NCBI GenBank assembly: GCA_039105265.1
Contig: JAPFFF010000016.1
Span: 1,984,001 to 2,048,000, forward strand
Direction of reading: 5' to 3'
Length of the DNA stretch: 64,000 nt
Source of the DNA: Tritrichomonas musculus
Lineage: Eukaryota; Parabasalia; Tritrichomonadida; Tritrichomonadidae
The position numbers and the translations under genes were made by a program. The notes under the pieces are model-generated. The model had not been told where the DNA came from. It saw nothing but the letters and a program-made list of their open reading frames with translations, and did not search any database. Within the stretch, counting starts at the first letter, position 1, and each line of letters opens with the position of its first letter. Of the stretch, positions 10,970 through 21,664 are shown one piece after another.

Positions 10970-11456
10970 TTTTAAAATATTATTTCATCATCTATAACAA
11001 AACTTCAAAATTGCATTTTGGAAGGATGAACTTCATTAAAAAAAATCAATATTCCTTCCTCAGTGACTAAAATCGAAGAATTGTCCTTTTATGGATGTTC
11101 ATCATTGACTCAAATATCAATTCCATCTTCCTTAACTGATATTGGAGATTCTGCTTTCCCAATATCAGCCAAAATCATAAAATTTTAGTTCTTTTAGTCA
11201 TAAATTTTCAATAAAAAACTTACCATAATTAATTTTACTAAAAAATGAATGCGTTTGACACATATTTACATCAAAGATCACCTTCATCTATTTCACATTT
11301 TTACTGTATTGCAATCATATATACAATATCAAAGCCAAAAATTTCAAAGGATTTTTTGTGGGAGCCCTTTTATAATTTGATTTTTTTTATATAGAAATGT
11401 GATATGAAATATCAGATAAAATTTTTTATTTGGACATTAAAGATAAGATCTTTATT
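10970..11456. other. intergenic between kinase-Sel1 and UBR genes
   Basis: It contains the BspA-like fragment at 10985-11188. The remaining DNA is AT-rich with no further coding signal; it must include the promoter of the UBR gene at 11457. Confidence 0.6.
10985..11188 (+). pseudogene. BspA-like LRR gene fragment
   Basis: One frame reads about 2.5 LRR_5 units, including KKINIPSSVTKIEELSFYGC and SSLTQISIPSSLTDIGDSAF, then a stop at 11186. An in-frame TGA lies in the first unit where the family has a cysteine or tryptophan-like position (EG-stop-TSLKKI). There is no plausible start upstream. It is a relic of the same family as the gene at 5024-6538, here on the other strand. Confidence 0.7.
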
Positions 11457-14400
11457 ATGGACCAATTTCTTAAATTAAAAACTTTGTTTGAAACAGATAC
11501 ATATAATGCAATTTCACAATCACAAGAAATTATTCTTCAAGCTACAAACTTTAATTCAAAAAAAGATTTTGCCTCATATTTTAAAGATCATGCACAAACA
11601 TCAACATGCCAAACAGAATATGTATCATTTAGTTTAGGCATTAAATGCATGGACTGCTCATTAGATTCAACTTCATTGTTATGCCTCGATTGTTTTTTCA
11701 ATGGGAATCATGATGGCCACAAGTATGCAGTTGATCCAGATTCATACGGATCCTGTGATTGTGGTGATTCTTCCCAGTTAAAACCATCCGGGTTTTGCAA
11801 ATTTCACAAAGGACTTTTAGATGATGAAAATCCAAAAAATGATTTAGGAGAAGAACTCACGAATCTTTTAACAGACGTTATATTTAAAGCAGCCTTTTCT
11901 TCTCTTTCAAAATTTACAAATAACAATGTTCAATTTGCTTCCGTAATTCTCAATTTTTTATCTTCATTTTTAGAGTTTGGTGAAATATTTCGACGGTTGC
12001 TCTCAATTTCATTAACGGAAAAAACTGACTTCAAAAATTTGATGCAGAACATCACAGAGTACAGTGGAGAGTTTAATGAAGAATTGCAAAAATTCTGTGG
12101 CAAGCTTGTCAATGATCAAGTTTTTATGAAAAATTTTTCAACGATCACATTTGACCTTATACTGGCCAAAATTCTAAATAAGCAAATTGAAGAGTTCTCT
12201 CATCAAGGAAGCAGTGAGAACATTCAATGCTGGAACTACTTTTGGTTTCACTTTTTTTCTAAACGGTCACTTCATTTCAACATCCTTCACAAAAAGTGGG
12301 ACTGGGTTTCATTCATTATTTCATGTTCGAAGCAATTGAAGAAACACTTCATTATGAAAGTCAGCGGTTATAATCTACTTGAGTCACCTGATTACGTTGA
12401 CTACGTATGTGCATTCCCATCTGCTTCTCAAATTCAGCCGAATGAAGAAACCCAGAGACTCTTTGACCGTTTTTTCAATGAAATTTTGTGTTGTGGATTT
12501 GAGAGTACTGAAAGAAATGACACAATAATTCCAATTTCATTCACTGACAAGAAAGACATGCATTTTATGTCTATCTTTATTTTTAACACAAATTTTTATA
12601 GTTTTTTCAACTGTTTCAAATCAAAGAAAAACTTGAAATTCGACTCTTTATTCATTCAACTTGAAAAATTGACAGATATTAGGTCAATTTACAAGGTCAA
12701 TTTTAATGATTCAGAAAATGACCGTTTTATTCACAAATTTTTCAATGACGACACAATTTTAAATGAAGATGTCACTTTTCCTTATTATTATTATAACTCA
12801 CTTCACGACGGTGGATCGTTCTTCTATTCAATGCCTTTGTACGACTCACTTGTTGTTCTCTGCGGACTTGAAAATAGCTGTAAAATAAAAATTGCCAGAT
12901 TTCTTTCATTGCCAAGCTATCAAAAATTGAGAGTTAAACTTGGAATCATCACACTTAAGAAACTTCTATCGTTTGTGGCTTTTCAATTGGGTCTCGTTCG
13001 ACTTTGCAATCACCAGCTTGTTGATGTTTACTATACTTTGTGCAACAATCCAAATTATGCTTCATTCAGCTTTCCTCTATATTTACCACTTTTTCAATTG
13101 TTAATTGGCCTCAAATGTAATGATGAAGAATTTTCAATGAAAGAATTTTTTGCTTTTGAAATGGCACGTGAAATTGGCCTCTTTGACGATTACTCAAGCC
13201 AGTCCTATCAAAACGAGGACATCAATGAAAAGAGAAGCGACATGATTTTTGCATTTCTTTATTTTTCGATTGTTCTCGTTGTTGAGCGAAGACTATTCAA
13301 TTATGACAATATCAAGTTTCTTGAGGAACAGTTAATTTTTTCAATTAAAAACGGTTGCACTGACTATTCGAAGCTTTTATCGCAATGTGATGAAAGAGTG
13401 GCAGACAGGAAAGTGAATCCACTTCTCTTCAACGACGCCTTCACAAATGTGGCGACTTTTCTGAAGAGAAATCCAATTCAAAAGAACGATCATTTGTCAT
13501 TCAAATTAAAAGATGATGTGACATGGAATCCATTTTCTGGAATCATCTCGTTTGCTCTCTCAAAGGGCCTTCTAAATAATGAAATATCAAAGAATCCTGA
13601 CAACTTCATCGAAGTCCAAGAATTTGAGCCAGAAGAGACCTACTTTTTCAATATGCCAAATTATTCACCTTTCTCATTTTCAACGACTTCATATGGTCTC
13701 AATTACTCAATTCATGACAATGACAATGATCCTGTTAATTATGAAGGCCTGAGTATCAAATTAAAAGAATTCTTGTTCACACCAACCGTTTTGGCAGTGA
13801 CCTATCATGCTTTAAGAATCAATTCACCTAATATTGGCATCAACGATCATATTGCATTGAATATTCTTATTTTAATTTCTAAATTTTTGAAAGGCGATGA
13901 CCACAAGACACAAAAGAAATTCGATGATACTATCGTTATTCAGTACAATTCAATTTCTGACTTCATCTCACAAATAAGAACGGTTTTATTCAATTATTCA
14001 ATTGATAAAAATAATGATGCAAAAATTGAAAACACATTGAATATTGATAACTTTAAGTGCCTGTTAAAGATGAAGATTAGTTATGATAAATTAGAGCCAA
14101 AATCACTAATTGACCTTCTTCAAGAAAAAGGTCAAATTGGTAAAAAAGTTTTGAATATTTTATCTGAAAGTTCGGTAATTGACGGTTTTGACAACAACAA
14201 GTTGAATGAAGCTGACATTGCAGAGAAAAAGAAAGCTCAAAAAGAACGCATTACTAAAATGAAGTCCAACATCATTGACCATTTTAACAATATGATATCG
14301 AACTACAATTCAAGCAATAGCGAATTAAATGAGCCAGCAAACAGTCAAGAAAACAATGAATTGAATGAGGTCTGTTCAATTTGTTCATCCCAAAAGAAAG

Positions 14401-16004
14401 ATGAAGCTCTTTCATATCCAATTTACATATACAGAACCAAGCTGCCGTTTATTTTTGACAAGCCACCAGAAGTCAAAAAAGGTGAAAAAATTGACCATCT
14501 TATTCCAGTTTCATGTGATGCTGATATTGACCTTCAACTTGATGATGACATCTTTCTTTTGGCTGGACTTGAAGAAGAAGAAGAGGAAGAATACTTCGAA
14601 ACAGCACTGCAGAGAAGGCAGGCGATGCTTGCTGATCTTCGCAAAAAGCAAAAAGCGCGGCTTGAAAAAAGAAGGCAAAAACAAGAAGAAGAGGAAGAGG
14701 AAGAAGGAATGCCGAAAAGAATCTCTGCTGGAGCTAACTTTGTGATTCAATTTGGTATTTGTCAGCATCATTTGCATCCAAGCTGCGTCAATTCTAAAGA
14801 ATTCATCTGTCCGATGGATAGAACGACGAAAAACGGTTTTCTTCCATGTCTTTCTGATCTTCCAAAGGCATCATTTTCATTTGAAGACAACGGCAAAGAA
14901 AGTCAGTCGAATTTGAATGGTCTTTCTGAAAAAGTGAAAAATTCAATCAATGTTTTTCTTGATGTCTTCAAATCTTCTATCGTCTCTGGACAACTTGACA
15001 GGCCTTGCGATATTTTCACAGAGCTCGTCAAATCAATCAGCGGACTCATTGTGACTTACGAGGTACGATTGAGAAGCCTCCCTGGATGCCTTGATTCCAA
15101 CCGCGCCAAGATTCTTGCGAGAAACCTCTTCCTGGCTGCCTGGCTTGGCTACAGGATTCATGGAAAGCCGAAAATGGAAGACAGGAAGCCGTACATTGAG
15201 AAGAAAGACGATGAAGACTTTGAATGTGCGGAATTCAAAATGACTGAATTTCAGAAGTTTATCAAAAAGTTGATTGAATGTGATGATATTGAAACAAATT
15301 CATCTTCATTCAAAAGAATTGTTAGTTCGTTTATGATTGAAGAAAGTAAAGAATTTTATCTTTTTTTGAGAAGGGTCTGTTTGTCAGATTACTTCTTGCT
15401 TGGAAAATCTGTTAATTCAGAAGAAGAAGAAATTTTGCAGCACAATTTAATTCGTAACTTTGTGGACTGGGATGAAGTTCTCTCTGCCAGAAACCTCTCG
15501 TTGAGATACAATGCAAAATTTGAGAATTTTGAAGAAGAAGAATTTAAATTGAAACCGTTTATATTCAAATCTCTTCCTTCTGAATTTTTGAGATTGGCAA
15601 TCAAACCATTCAAACTTCCATTGAATGAAACAACGAAAATGAAAGTTTACAATCTTCTCAATTATAATGATTTGATAGAAAATTACAATGATTTTGATAA
15701 CGATGATTCAAGGCCAATTGATGAGGTGAAAGAAAGAGAAGAAGTTTCAACTTCACTTTTCATTCATTCTAGAAAAAATTACCCTTCAGTTCTTCTTTGT
15801 ATTGGTTCAAATGCTTCTAAAGTTATCGTTGTTTACAGAAATAAATATTCTATTTTAAATCCTTTCTACTTGGATAAATACGGATTTTCTGACATCGGAT
15901 TCTTTAGGAGCCAACCTCTTTTCTTGAACCAAGAACTGTACGAAAGAGTGATCGATGATCTTCTTTCTGGCAATTTTACGAATTATCTTGTTTATCCGAT
16001 TTGA
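11457..16004 (+). CDS. UBR-box / RING E3 ubiquitin ligase, UBR1-like
   Basis: The product is about 1,515 residues from the ATG at 11457; an in-frame ATG at 11430 exists, but the paralogue aligns from the later one. A UBR box lies at about 51-117 (CxxC pairs, NGNHDGH, CDCGD, CKFH). The RING module starts near 970 (CSIC) and continues as ICQHHLHPSC and CPMD near 1105-1125. Between these lies an insert with Glu runs around a very basic, helical stretch, absent from the paralogue. The C-terminus matches the UBR1/2 end (YLDKYGFSDIGFFRSQPLFL), typical of full N-recognins. It should ubiquitinate N-degron substrates in cytosol or nucleus. The two paralogues diverge at many positions, so the duplication is not recent. 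Confidence 0.88.
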   Translation: MDQFLKLKTLFETDTYNAISQSQEIILQATNFNSKKDFASYFKDHAQTSTCQTEYVSFSLGIKCMDCSLDSTSLLCLDCFFNGNHDGHKYAVDPDSYGSCDCGDSSQLKPSGFCKFHKGLLDDENPKNDLGEELTNLLTDVIFKAAFSSLSKFTNNNVQFASVILNFLSSFLEFGEIFRRLLSISLTEKTDFKNLMQNITEYSGEFNEELQKFCGKLVNDQVFMKNFSTITFDLILAKILNKQIEEFSHQGSSENIQCWNYFWFHFFSKRSLHFNILHKKWDWVSFIISCSKQLKKHFIMKVSGYNLLESPDYVDYVCAFPSASQIQPNEETQRLFDRFFNEILCCGFESTERNDTIIPISFTDKKDMHFMSIFIFNTNFYSFFNCFKSKKNLKFDSLFIQLEKLTDIRSIYKVNFNDSENDRFIHKFFNDDTILNEDVTFPYYYYNSLHDGGSFFYSMPLYDSLVVLCGLENSCKIKIARFLSLPSYQKLRVKLGIITLKKLLSFVAFQLGLVRLCNHQLVDVYYTLCNNPNYASFSFPLYLPLFQLLIGLKCNDEEFSMKEFFAFEMAREIGLFDDYSSQSYQNEDINEKRSDMIFAFLYFSIVLVVERRLFNYDNIKFLEEQLIFSIKNGCTDYSKLLSQCDERVADRKVNPLLFNDAFTNVATFLKRNPIQKNDHLSFKLKDDVTWNPFSGIISFALSKGLLNNEISKNPDNFIEVQEFEPEETYFFNMPNYSPFSFSTTSYGLNYSIHDNDNDPVNYEGLSIKLKEFLFTPTVLAVTYHALRINSPNIGINDHIALNILILISKFLKGDDHKTQKKFDDTIVIQYNSISDFISQIRTVLFNYSIDKNNDAKIENTLNIDNFKCLLKMKISYDKLEPKSLIDLLQEKGQIGKKVLNILSESSVIDGFDNNKLNEADIAEKKKAQKERITKMKSNIIDHFNNMISNYNSSNSELNEPANSQENNELNEVCSICSSQKKDEALSYPIYIYRTKLPFIFDKPPEVKKGEKIDHLIPVSCDADIDLQLDDDIFLLAGLEEEEEEEYFETALQRRQAMLADLRKKQKARLEKRRQKQEEEEEEEGMPKRISAGANFVIQFGICQHHLHPSCVNSKEFICPMDRTTKNGFLPCLSDLPKASFSFEDNGKESQSNLNGLSEKVKNSINVFLDVFKSSIVSGQLDRPCDIFTELVKSISGLIVTYEVRLRSLPGCLDSNRAKILARNLFLAAWLGYRIHGKPKMEDRKPYIEKKDDEDFECAEFKMTEFQKFIKKLIECDDIETNSSSFKRIVSSFMIEESKEFYLFLRRVCLSDYFLLGKSVNSEEEEILQHNLIRNFVDWDEVLSARNLSLRYNAKFENFEEEEFKLKPFIFKSLPSEFLRLAIKPFKLPLNETTKMKVYNLLNYNDLIENYNDFDNDDSRPIDEVKEREEVSTSLFIHSRKNYPSVLLCIGSNASKVIVVYRNKYSILNPFYLDKYGFSDIGFFRSQPLFLNQELYERVIDDLLSGNFTNYLVYPI

Positions 16005-16105
16005 TTATTTATTCATTTTTATATAAACAAATTCATTTAATTTTTTTTTTTTTTTTTTTTTTTTTCCTCGCTCAGAAAAAGTCAATTTAATTTTTATATA
16101 CAGAA

Positions 16106-16267
16106 GCTTGCGAATCAGCATATGCATTAACTCATGGAGTTTTATTTTCGTGCTCAGAACAAAATATTGTTGACTGTTGTGACACTTGTCAAGGATGTGT
16201 TGGTGGTTTCGAATTTCTAACCTTGGATTACAAAATTTTTATAATAGTAATAAACTGTCTTATTTAA
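16106..16267 (+). pseudogene. papain-family (cathepsin L-like) cysteine peptidase fragment
   Basis: One frame reads ACESAYALTHGVLFSCSEQN, then IVDCCDTCQGCVGGF. This is the segment after the catalytic cysteine helix in papain-family enzymes, where SEQ-x-L-V-D-C and GCxGG are hallmark motifs. Neither the catalytic Cys segment upstream nor the His/Asn region downstream is present. It is a short relic of a host peptidase gene; trichomonads have many intact copies elsewhere. Confidence 0.7.
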
Positions 16268-16279
16268 TATTTTTCATCT

Positions 16280-16692
16280 GACACTTATCATCAATATTTC
16301 TGAAAAATCAATGCACTGAGATATTCATCGACCATTCCGAAAGATTAATAAATTCGGGCTTAAACGACTACAAAGCATCGAGATTAATGAAAGCGATGTC
16401 GACCCTCTTTCAATTGTATGGAATGGATATTTTTTCGGCACTAATTGCTAGAATGGCACCACATGCAAATCGCGAATTGGCGCAAGTTCATCAACTCCTT
16501 TACAACTTGTTCATGTTTGGATACATGCCGGAGCAGACAAGATTAAAAGTGATTCCGAACCGCGATAAAATTAAAGACACGCTGGAAAGAGGAATCATTG
16601 CGATTGAAATAACTTCCAACGAAGTTAATGTAACGTTTACTCAATTAAGATTGCCAATTTGCAGATTAGTTTTTGATAATTTATTTATATAG
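16280..16692 (+). other. open frame of unknown function, probably a gene remnant
   Basis: The frame is open from about 16280; the first ATG is 16387, giving 101 residues with segments such as SALIARMAPHANRELAQVHQ and LERGIIAIEITSNEVNVTF. Composition looks protein-like and less AT-rich than its surroundings, yet I recognise no family. The lack of an ATG in the first 100 bases suggests it is the surviving part of a longer gene. Confidence 0.35.
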
Positions 16693-16933
16693 CAACAATA
16701 ATATGAAAATACAAAATTTCACGTTTCACAATTATCAAAGACAATATCTAATTGCCTCTTATTTTTTCATAATAATACTTTGAATAAAGATAAAATGCAA
16801 AAAGATATATGCTTAAACATCAAGAAAAGATGCTATTGTATATGTTCATTATGAACCTTTTCAATAAAAAACAGATAAAATTATGAAAAAATAATTATTT
16901 ATCGTTTAGGTCAAATATTCAAAGAAAAATTTT

Positions 16934-17797
16934 CTAGTCATATCTATAACCCCATCCACCATCATTCATGGTGTAAATTCCTTTAATGAAGACCATCCAT
17001 AGGAATCCTACGGCCATTGTAACACCCTGAATGATTTTATTTTTAGTATCTCCTGAACTTTTGAAATATTGCTGGAATTGATACATCATTCGGAAGCCCA
17101 TATAGCATAAAGCTCCAGCTAAAATAGCGCAAAAACACATTTTACAATTTCCCATGTCTGATGTGCATTTATGGTGGTAATATGAAATTAGAGCAGCAAG
17201 TGGCCATAATAATGCTTGTGGAATCATGTAAACTAAGTAAAGCCATAATGGAGGGCCTTCATTCCATACATACATTCCATAAACGTACTGAATCGTACCT
17301 AAACGGAATATATAGACAAATAGGGGATTAATTAATATCTTATATTCGTAACCTTTACCTGGCTTCAAACCGCAAGTGAGATTCATTCCAATCATCATAT
17401 AAGTGATCCATATGATCACAATGTAAATAAGTGTCATAAAATTAAAACTTCCAGAACCACCTTTAGATGAACTGTCTTGTTGTTCTTGTTGTTCATTTTC
17501 GGTTCCAGTTTTGCCTGAAGATAAGAGATTGTCGAGGATTGCAAAAACAACAACAAATAATACGCATATCATATAACCAGTATCTCTAAGATCTGAACCA
17601 CTATAACCACCAACACCAGCTGGTAGTAAATAAAATATACCTTCCATTAAGAAAACAGAAACGGTAAAAGGTTTAATGAGATTTTGAACGACTCCTGAAT
17701 TAATAAAAATAGGTATAATCAACATCACTGCATTTACGACTAGAACAAGTACGACTGCTAGCCATAAAAATGTTTTTTCTTTAATCGTTGTAGCCAT
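16934..17797 (-). CDS. polytopic membrane protein of unknown function, 7-8 transmembrane segments
   Basis: The product has 287 residues. Hydrophobic segments lie at about 10-32, 43-63, 72-92, 120-142, 155-176, 184-206, 216-236 and 256-276. A Gln/Ser/Gly-rich hydrophilic loop (about 93-118) follows the third. A cysteine cluster (HHKCTSDMGNCKMCFC) precedes the seventh. The ends are short. I do not recognise a family, so transport or signalling roles would be guesses. An initiator-like TCATTAT lies about 12 bases upstream of the ATG. Confidence 0.75.
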   Translation of the reverse strand: MATTIKEKTFLWLAVVLVLVVNAVMLIIPIFINSGVVQNLIKPFTVSVFLMEGIFYLLPAGVGGYSGSDLRDTGYMICVLFVVVFAILDNLLSSGKTGTENEQQEQQDSSSKGGSGSFNFMTLIYIVIIWITYMMIGMNLTCGLKPGKGYEYKILINPLFVYIFRLGTIQYVYGMYVWNEGPPLWLYLVYMIPQALLWPLAALISYYHHKCTSDMGNCKMCFCAILAGALCYMGFRMMYQFQQYFKSSGDTKNKIIQGVTMAVGFLWMVFIKGIYTMNDGGWGYRYD

Positions 17798-17809
17798 TTA
17801 GATCTAAAA

Positions 17810-17816
17810 ATAATGA
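17810..17816 (-). promoter_or_regulatory. initiator-like element (TCATTAT)
   Basis: The minus strand reads TTTCATTATT about 12 bases before the start codon at 17797. It fits the Trichomonas initiator TCA+1-Py-(T/A), which is known to sit shortly upstream of start codons. Function is inferred from sequence and position only. Confidence 0.4.
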
Positions 17817-17843
17817 AATAAACGTATATTTTACACATTAAAT

Positions 17844-20262
17844 AAAGTAATCGGATTGATTTCTCTCAAATATAATTCAATTTTTTTGAATAGAACCTAT
17901 GAATTGTATAATTTTGATAGACATTCAATTGTATTTTATGTTCTCTTTTGATTTTATTATTATAATATATTTATTTAAATCATCCAAATATTCCAATATT
18001 AAATAATTTTGAAATATATTCAATTACCGTTTAATGTACTAAAAAAATAGTTTTATCTTTAATTTGTGAAATGTAAAATATTTGCATAACAATTTAAAAT
18101 TATTTAAATATAATATTATTTATATTTTATGAACAAAAATTTAATTATATTTTATTTTTATAAAAATATTACTCATTAATTATATTGAATGATATTAACT
18201 TTTTGATAGAATGCACGTTATATACAAAAAAGTAACGTATAATACAATTGTACAACTTTATGAAGTTTTACATCATGATCTATAAATCTTTTATTATTGT
18301 TTATTTATTTATTTTTAAACTAAGTTTTTAAATTTTCACGTTTCATTCAATATAAAAGGATAATATCTTATTAAATAAACATATATATATTTTATATTTG
18401 ATTTATAAGATATTTATATTAATATATAAAATATATATATAATAAAATAAATTTTTTAATATTTTATAATTGAGATATATCCAAAAATAATCCTATCGGA
18501 CGTGGAAATTTCCGAATTGAGTTTACAAAAAACTATAAAATTTTGAATTAGGGAGGTTCAAAATTATGTGTGGTGAAACTAGAACTTTTTATATAAAAAA
18601 TCATATTTGAATCTTTATATCATATATTAATATTTATTTTATCATTACTAAAAAATTTGTTAGAGGAGTAAAAAATATTATCTTACCAATTTCGAGATAA
18701 AATTATTTTTAAAATGTATAGGAAAAAAAATATATAAAAAATCGTTATTATTTTAAAAAAGATCAATCTTCAGAAAATTTGAATTGATAAAAAACTTTAG
18801 GAAAAGTTTAACACAACATCGAAAAATTTAAAACAAAATTTACATTTTTTATATAGCTTTTCTTTAATTTTAGATTTTTAATAAATTAAAAAATTATATT
18901 TATTCATATATAAATTAAACAAGCAAAGTAAATACAGTAGTAATTTTATGTTTATTAAGATATTTTTATTTTTAATATTTTGCATATAATCATATAAAAA
19001 AATACCATTAAACATAGACCCTATGAATGAAACTATGCAATATCTTTTTTTAGTTTAATATACTATTAATGATATTACAAATTTTTATTTTAGAATTTTA
19101 TCAATGCCTTGATATAAGCCAAACAAAATAGGTTCTGTATTTTCTCAAAATCAACAAGACGAAATTTATAGCAGTACTTTTATCTAATATAACTCAATCT
19201 ATAAACATTAATATTATGATATTATTGGAGAAAATGAGGGTAATTTTCAAGAAAATTAAATATTTATTTTTTTTTACTGAATTTGCATAAATATCTTATA
19301 TTTATTAAAAGTTATCTTAAATTTTGCTAGTAAAAAATATCGCTTGAAATAAAATATATTTATATTTATAACAATTAAATTTAGAATGAAATAATAATCG
19401 AAATATTTGAGATATTGAGTTTGGCAAAAGTATTGATATTTTTAAAATATATTTTGCTATTTTATATTAAACATAATTTATATCAAATATATATAGTAAA
19501 TATATGAATTACTAAACTCAATAAAAAGATATTGGCAAAATTATCACTTCATTTTTTTTAGTTTCACCACACATTCAAAATTCACTTTTCCCTTGGAAAA
19601 GTTCGACTTTTTCTGAGCTAAAGTGAATAATAAAAGGGGAATATCTCTAACGGTCGCTTTCCTTTTTCCAGATAGAAATGTTTTTTATAATTATTTCATA
19701 ATAATTATATGTTATTAATATTATATAAAATTATTCAATATGTTTATTTAAAATAAGTTGTATAACAATAGATATAAATACACAATTATGTTTTTTCTTT
19801 TAAAAGAAAAACCGTAATGCCTACAGAAATTTTAATTTACTGATTATAGCTTAAATTTCTGTTTGATTATATAGTTAATATAATAATTCACATTTAAATG
19901 ATATGTAATATTTAAATTCTAAATTAATATATATTTTATACGGCCAAAATATTTATTTTTAGATTTAAAGTTATTATTAAAATAAACTTTCAAACTCTTC
20001 TGAAAATTTTAAATATTATATTTTAATAATTCTATGAGAAATCTGAAAAAAAAAATAATTTGATAAAGTTATATTTTTAGGAAAAGATCTTGGTATTAAT
20101 TGAATATTTTTAGATTTAAATTTCAAATGAATTTAATTATCATGATAAAAATATTAATTATTCAAATTTGTCGATATTTGACAATTTTACCAGAGACATT
20201 CTGTTGATTGGATAATTTTATTAAAAAATATTTTTCTTATATAAAATCAATCCGATTACTTT
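17844..20262. mobile_element. possible non-autonomous DNA element defined by 19-bp inverted repeats
   Basis: AAAGTAATCGGATTGATTT at 17844-17862 recurs as its exact reverse complement at 20244-20262. The 2.4 kb between has no coding capacity. This would fit the ends of a transposon-derived element that has lost its gene. No clear target-site duplication is seen, so the call is tentative. Confidence 0.35.
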
Positions 20263-20463
20263 TATTAATAAACAATGGTTAAGTTGTTAAGCATTGTTGT
20301 TTAGAAGATTTTTTTGATCCATATATTATTATATTCTTAAAAGTATTCAAATAAATCACAAATTGGATAATTTAAATAATAATGAATAAATGAATGTCCT
20401 TATAGATTAAGTTTTGGCAATTATGATTGTTCTTTTTCAGAATTTTTTATTATTCCTTAGCGT

Positions 20464-20681
20464 TTATTTAGAGTTTGTTTTTTTATCAAAAAGTATAAAT
20501 TCGTTTTTAATGTCAGTGTTAATTATATATTCGTCAATTGTTTCGTCTTGATAATGAAATTGGCATATTAATGGAGAGAGGGTCAGCGATAAAACGGCTG
20601 GTTTCATATCGTCTTCCATCAACAATAAAAGTAAAGTTATTCTCATATTTATCGAATGGAATTATTTTTGTGTTATTTAAA
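20464..20681 (-). pseudogene. 5' fragment of a trichomonad multigene family (BTB-like N-terminal domain)
   Basis: The minus strand reads ENNFTFIVDGRRYETSRFIA in one frame and then LSPLICQFHYQDETIDEYII in the next. Together these match the N-terminal signature of a large trichomonad family (F-T-F-I-V...Y-x-T-S-x-F-I-A-D-x-L-S-P...D-x-T-I-x-x-F/Y-I-I-x-T). The two halves are out of frame with each other near the A-D-x-L-S-P motif, there is no start codon, and a stop ends it after about 75 residues. It is a broken host gene remnant. Confidence 0.55.
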
Positions 20682-20731
20682 TTTAGACTAAATACAAAAA
20701 TCTCTCAAATGGTCCACTTTTTGAACTTTTT

Positions 20732-21301
20732 CCTCTCAATAATCTCCAAAAATTTGTTTTGGCCGAATAAACTCAAAAAGTGAAAAATTGAATCAAAAAA
20801 CTTTAAAATTAGATAAAAAGGCTAATTTTTAGTAAATTTCTAGTATATAGCTTATTCGATGTACTGCTTTATGTCTGTATATAACGAATAAGCTACTCTT
20901 TGCCACTTTCCTGAGTTTTTATGATTGTAGGGTTATGAGGTTAAAATGTTGCTCTGTTCATTATAAATGAACGATGTGAGTAATTTCGAGGATGCGAAAC
21001 TAGTTTATGCAATAGATCATTGAGTTTTCTTCTGAGATAGTCTTCATTTAAAATTACTATTAAGTCATCATCGTTCAAATAAGAAAGAAATTCAATAAAA
21101 GTGAGAACGTTGTATATTTTATGATTGTTATTGTATGAATATGTTACTGTTTTACCTTTTTGATCTGTTTTTGGAGAATAATCAAATTCGGCCAATCATA
21201 ATTTTGTATGAAAAAGTTGATTTACTGATCAAATTTGATTCAATTTTTTCACTTTTTGAGTTTATTCGGCCAAAACAAATTTTTGGAGATTATTTCAGAG
21301 G
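20732..21301. mobile_element. short element with about 66-bp inverted ends (MITE-like)
   Basis: The segment 20732-20797 matches the reverse complement of 21234-21301 along its whole length with one inserted T and one or two substitutions near the outer end. The shared core includes TTTATTCGGCCAAAACAAAT. The interior holds a perfect 10-bp inverted pair (AGCTTATTCG near 20847, CGAATAAGCT near 20886) and a minus-strand frame at 20941-21195 (84 codons) that I do not recognise. Size and structure fit a non-autonomous DNA transposon. Confidence 0.5.
20941..21195 (-). CDS. small ORF of unknown function inside the inverted-repeat element
   Basis: It has 84 codons with a segment FIEFLSYLNDDDLIVILNED that looks protein-like. 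It lies wholly between the inverted ends at 20732 and 21301. No family is recognised. It could be a remnant of a captured gene or chance. Confidence 0.25.
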   Translation of the reverse strand: MAEFDYSPKTDQKGKTVTYSYNNNHKIYNVLTFIEFLSYLNDDDLIVILNEDYLRRKLNDLLHKLVSHPRNYSHRSFIMNRATF

Positions 21302-21664
21302 AATGTGTATTTGAGAGATTTACACATTTTCGACAAAACTTTCTTTTGTCATTAAAAAGAACTTTTTATCTCAATTTTTTGAGAGTAAAGTCAATTCTTA
21401 AGAAAATTCTCTCATTTTTATTCTATTTTATATCCTTATATCTATATGTTTATTTTAAAAATAAATTAAAAATTAAAGTTTTTTGTCTATAAAATAAGTT
21501 TTATTTTAATTTATGATAATGCCAAATTAAAATTTAACATCTTTAGAATAATTAGATTTTTATTGACTTGTTTTTCGGTAATTTTGACTTATCAATTCAG
21601 ATTATTGATAATTTTTTAAAAAAAGCGTGGATTAGAAAATTTTCTAATTATGATTCAACTTTTA
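21302..21664. other. intergenic, nothing recognised
   Basis: AT-rich sequence between the inverted-repeat element and the stop of the BspA-like gene. No motif stands out. Confidence 0.6.

Larger units (their letters stand above)
16005..16933. other. intergenic with a T25 tract and two gene fragments
   Basis: It holds T25 (16041-16065), a cysteine peptidase relic (16106-16267) and an open stretch of unknown origin (16280-16692). Nothing is recognised from 16693 to 16933. Confidence 0.6.
17798..20463. other. gene-free AT-rich stretch with nested inverted repeats
   Basis: No credible frame is visible on either strand. A 19-bp perfect inverted repeat spans almost the whole stretch (17844-17862 and 20244-20262) and a 16-bp pair lies inside (18566-18581 and 19559-19574). 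Confidence 0.6.

Noticed and set aside
14365-14777. Lys/Phe-rich ORFs overlapping the UBR gene on both strands
   Set aside because: Shadows of the purine-rich insert that codes Glu and Lys/Arg runs.
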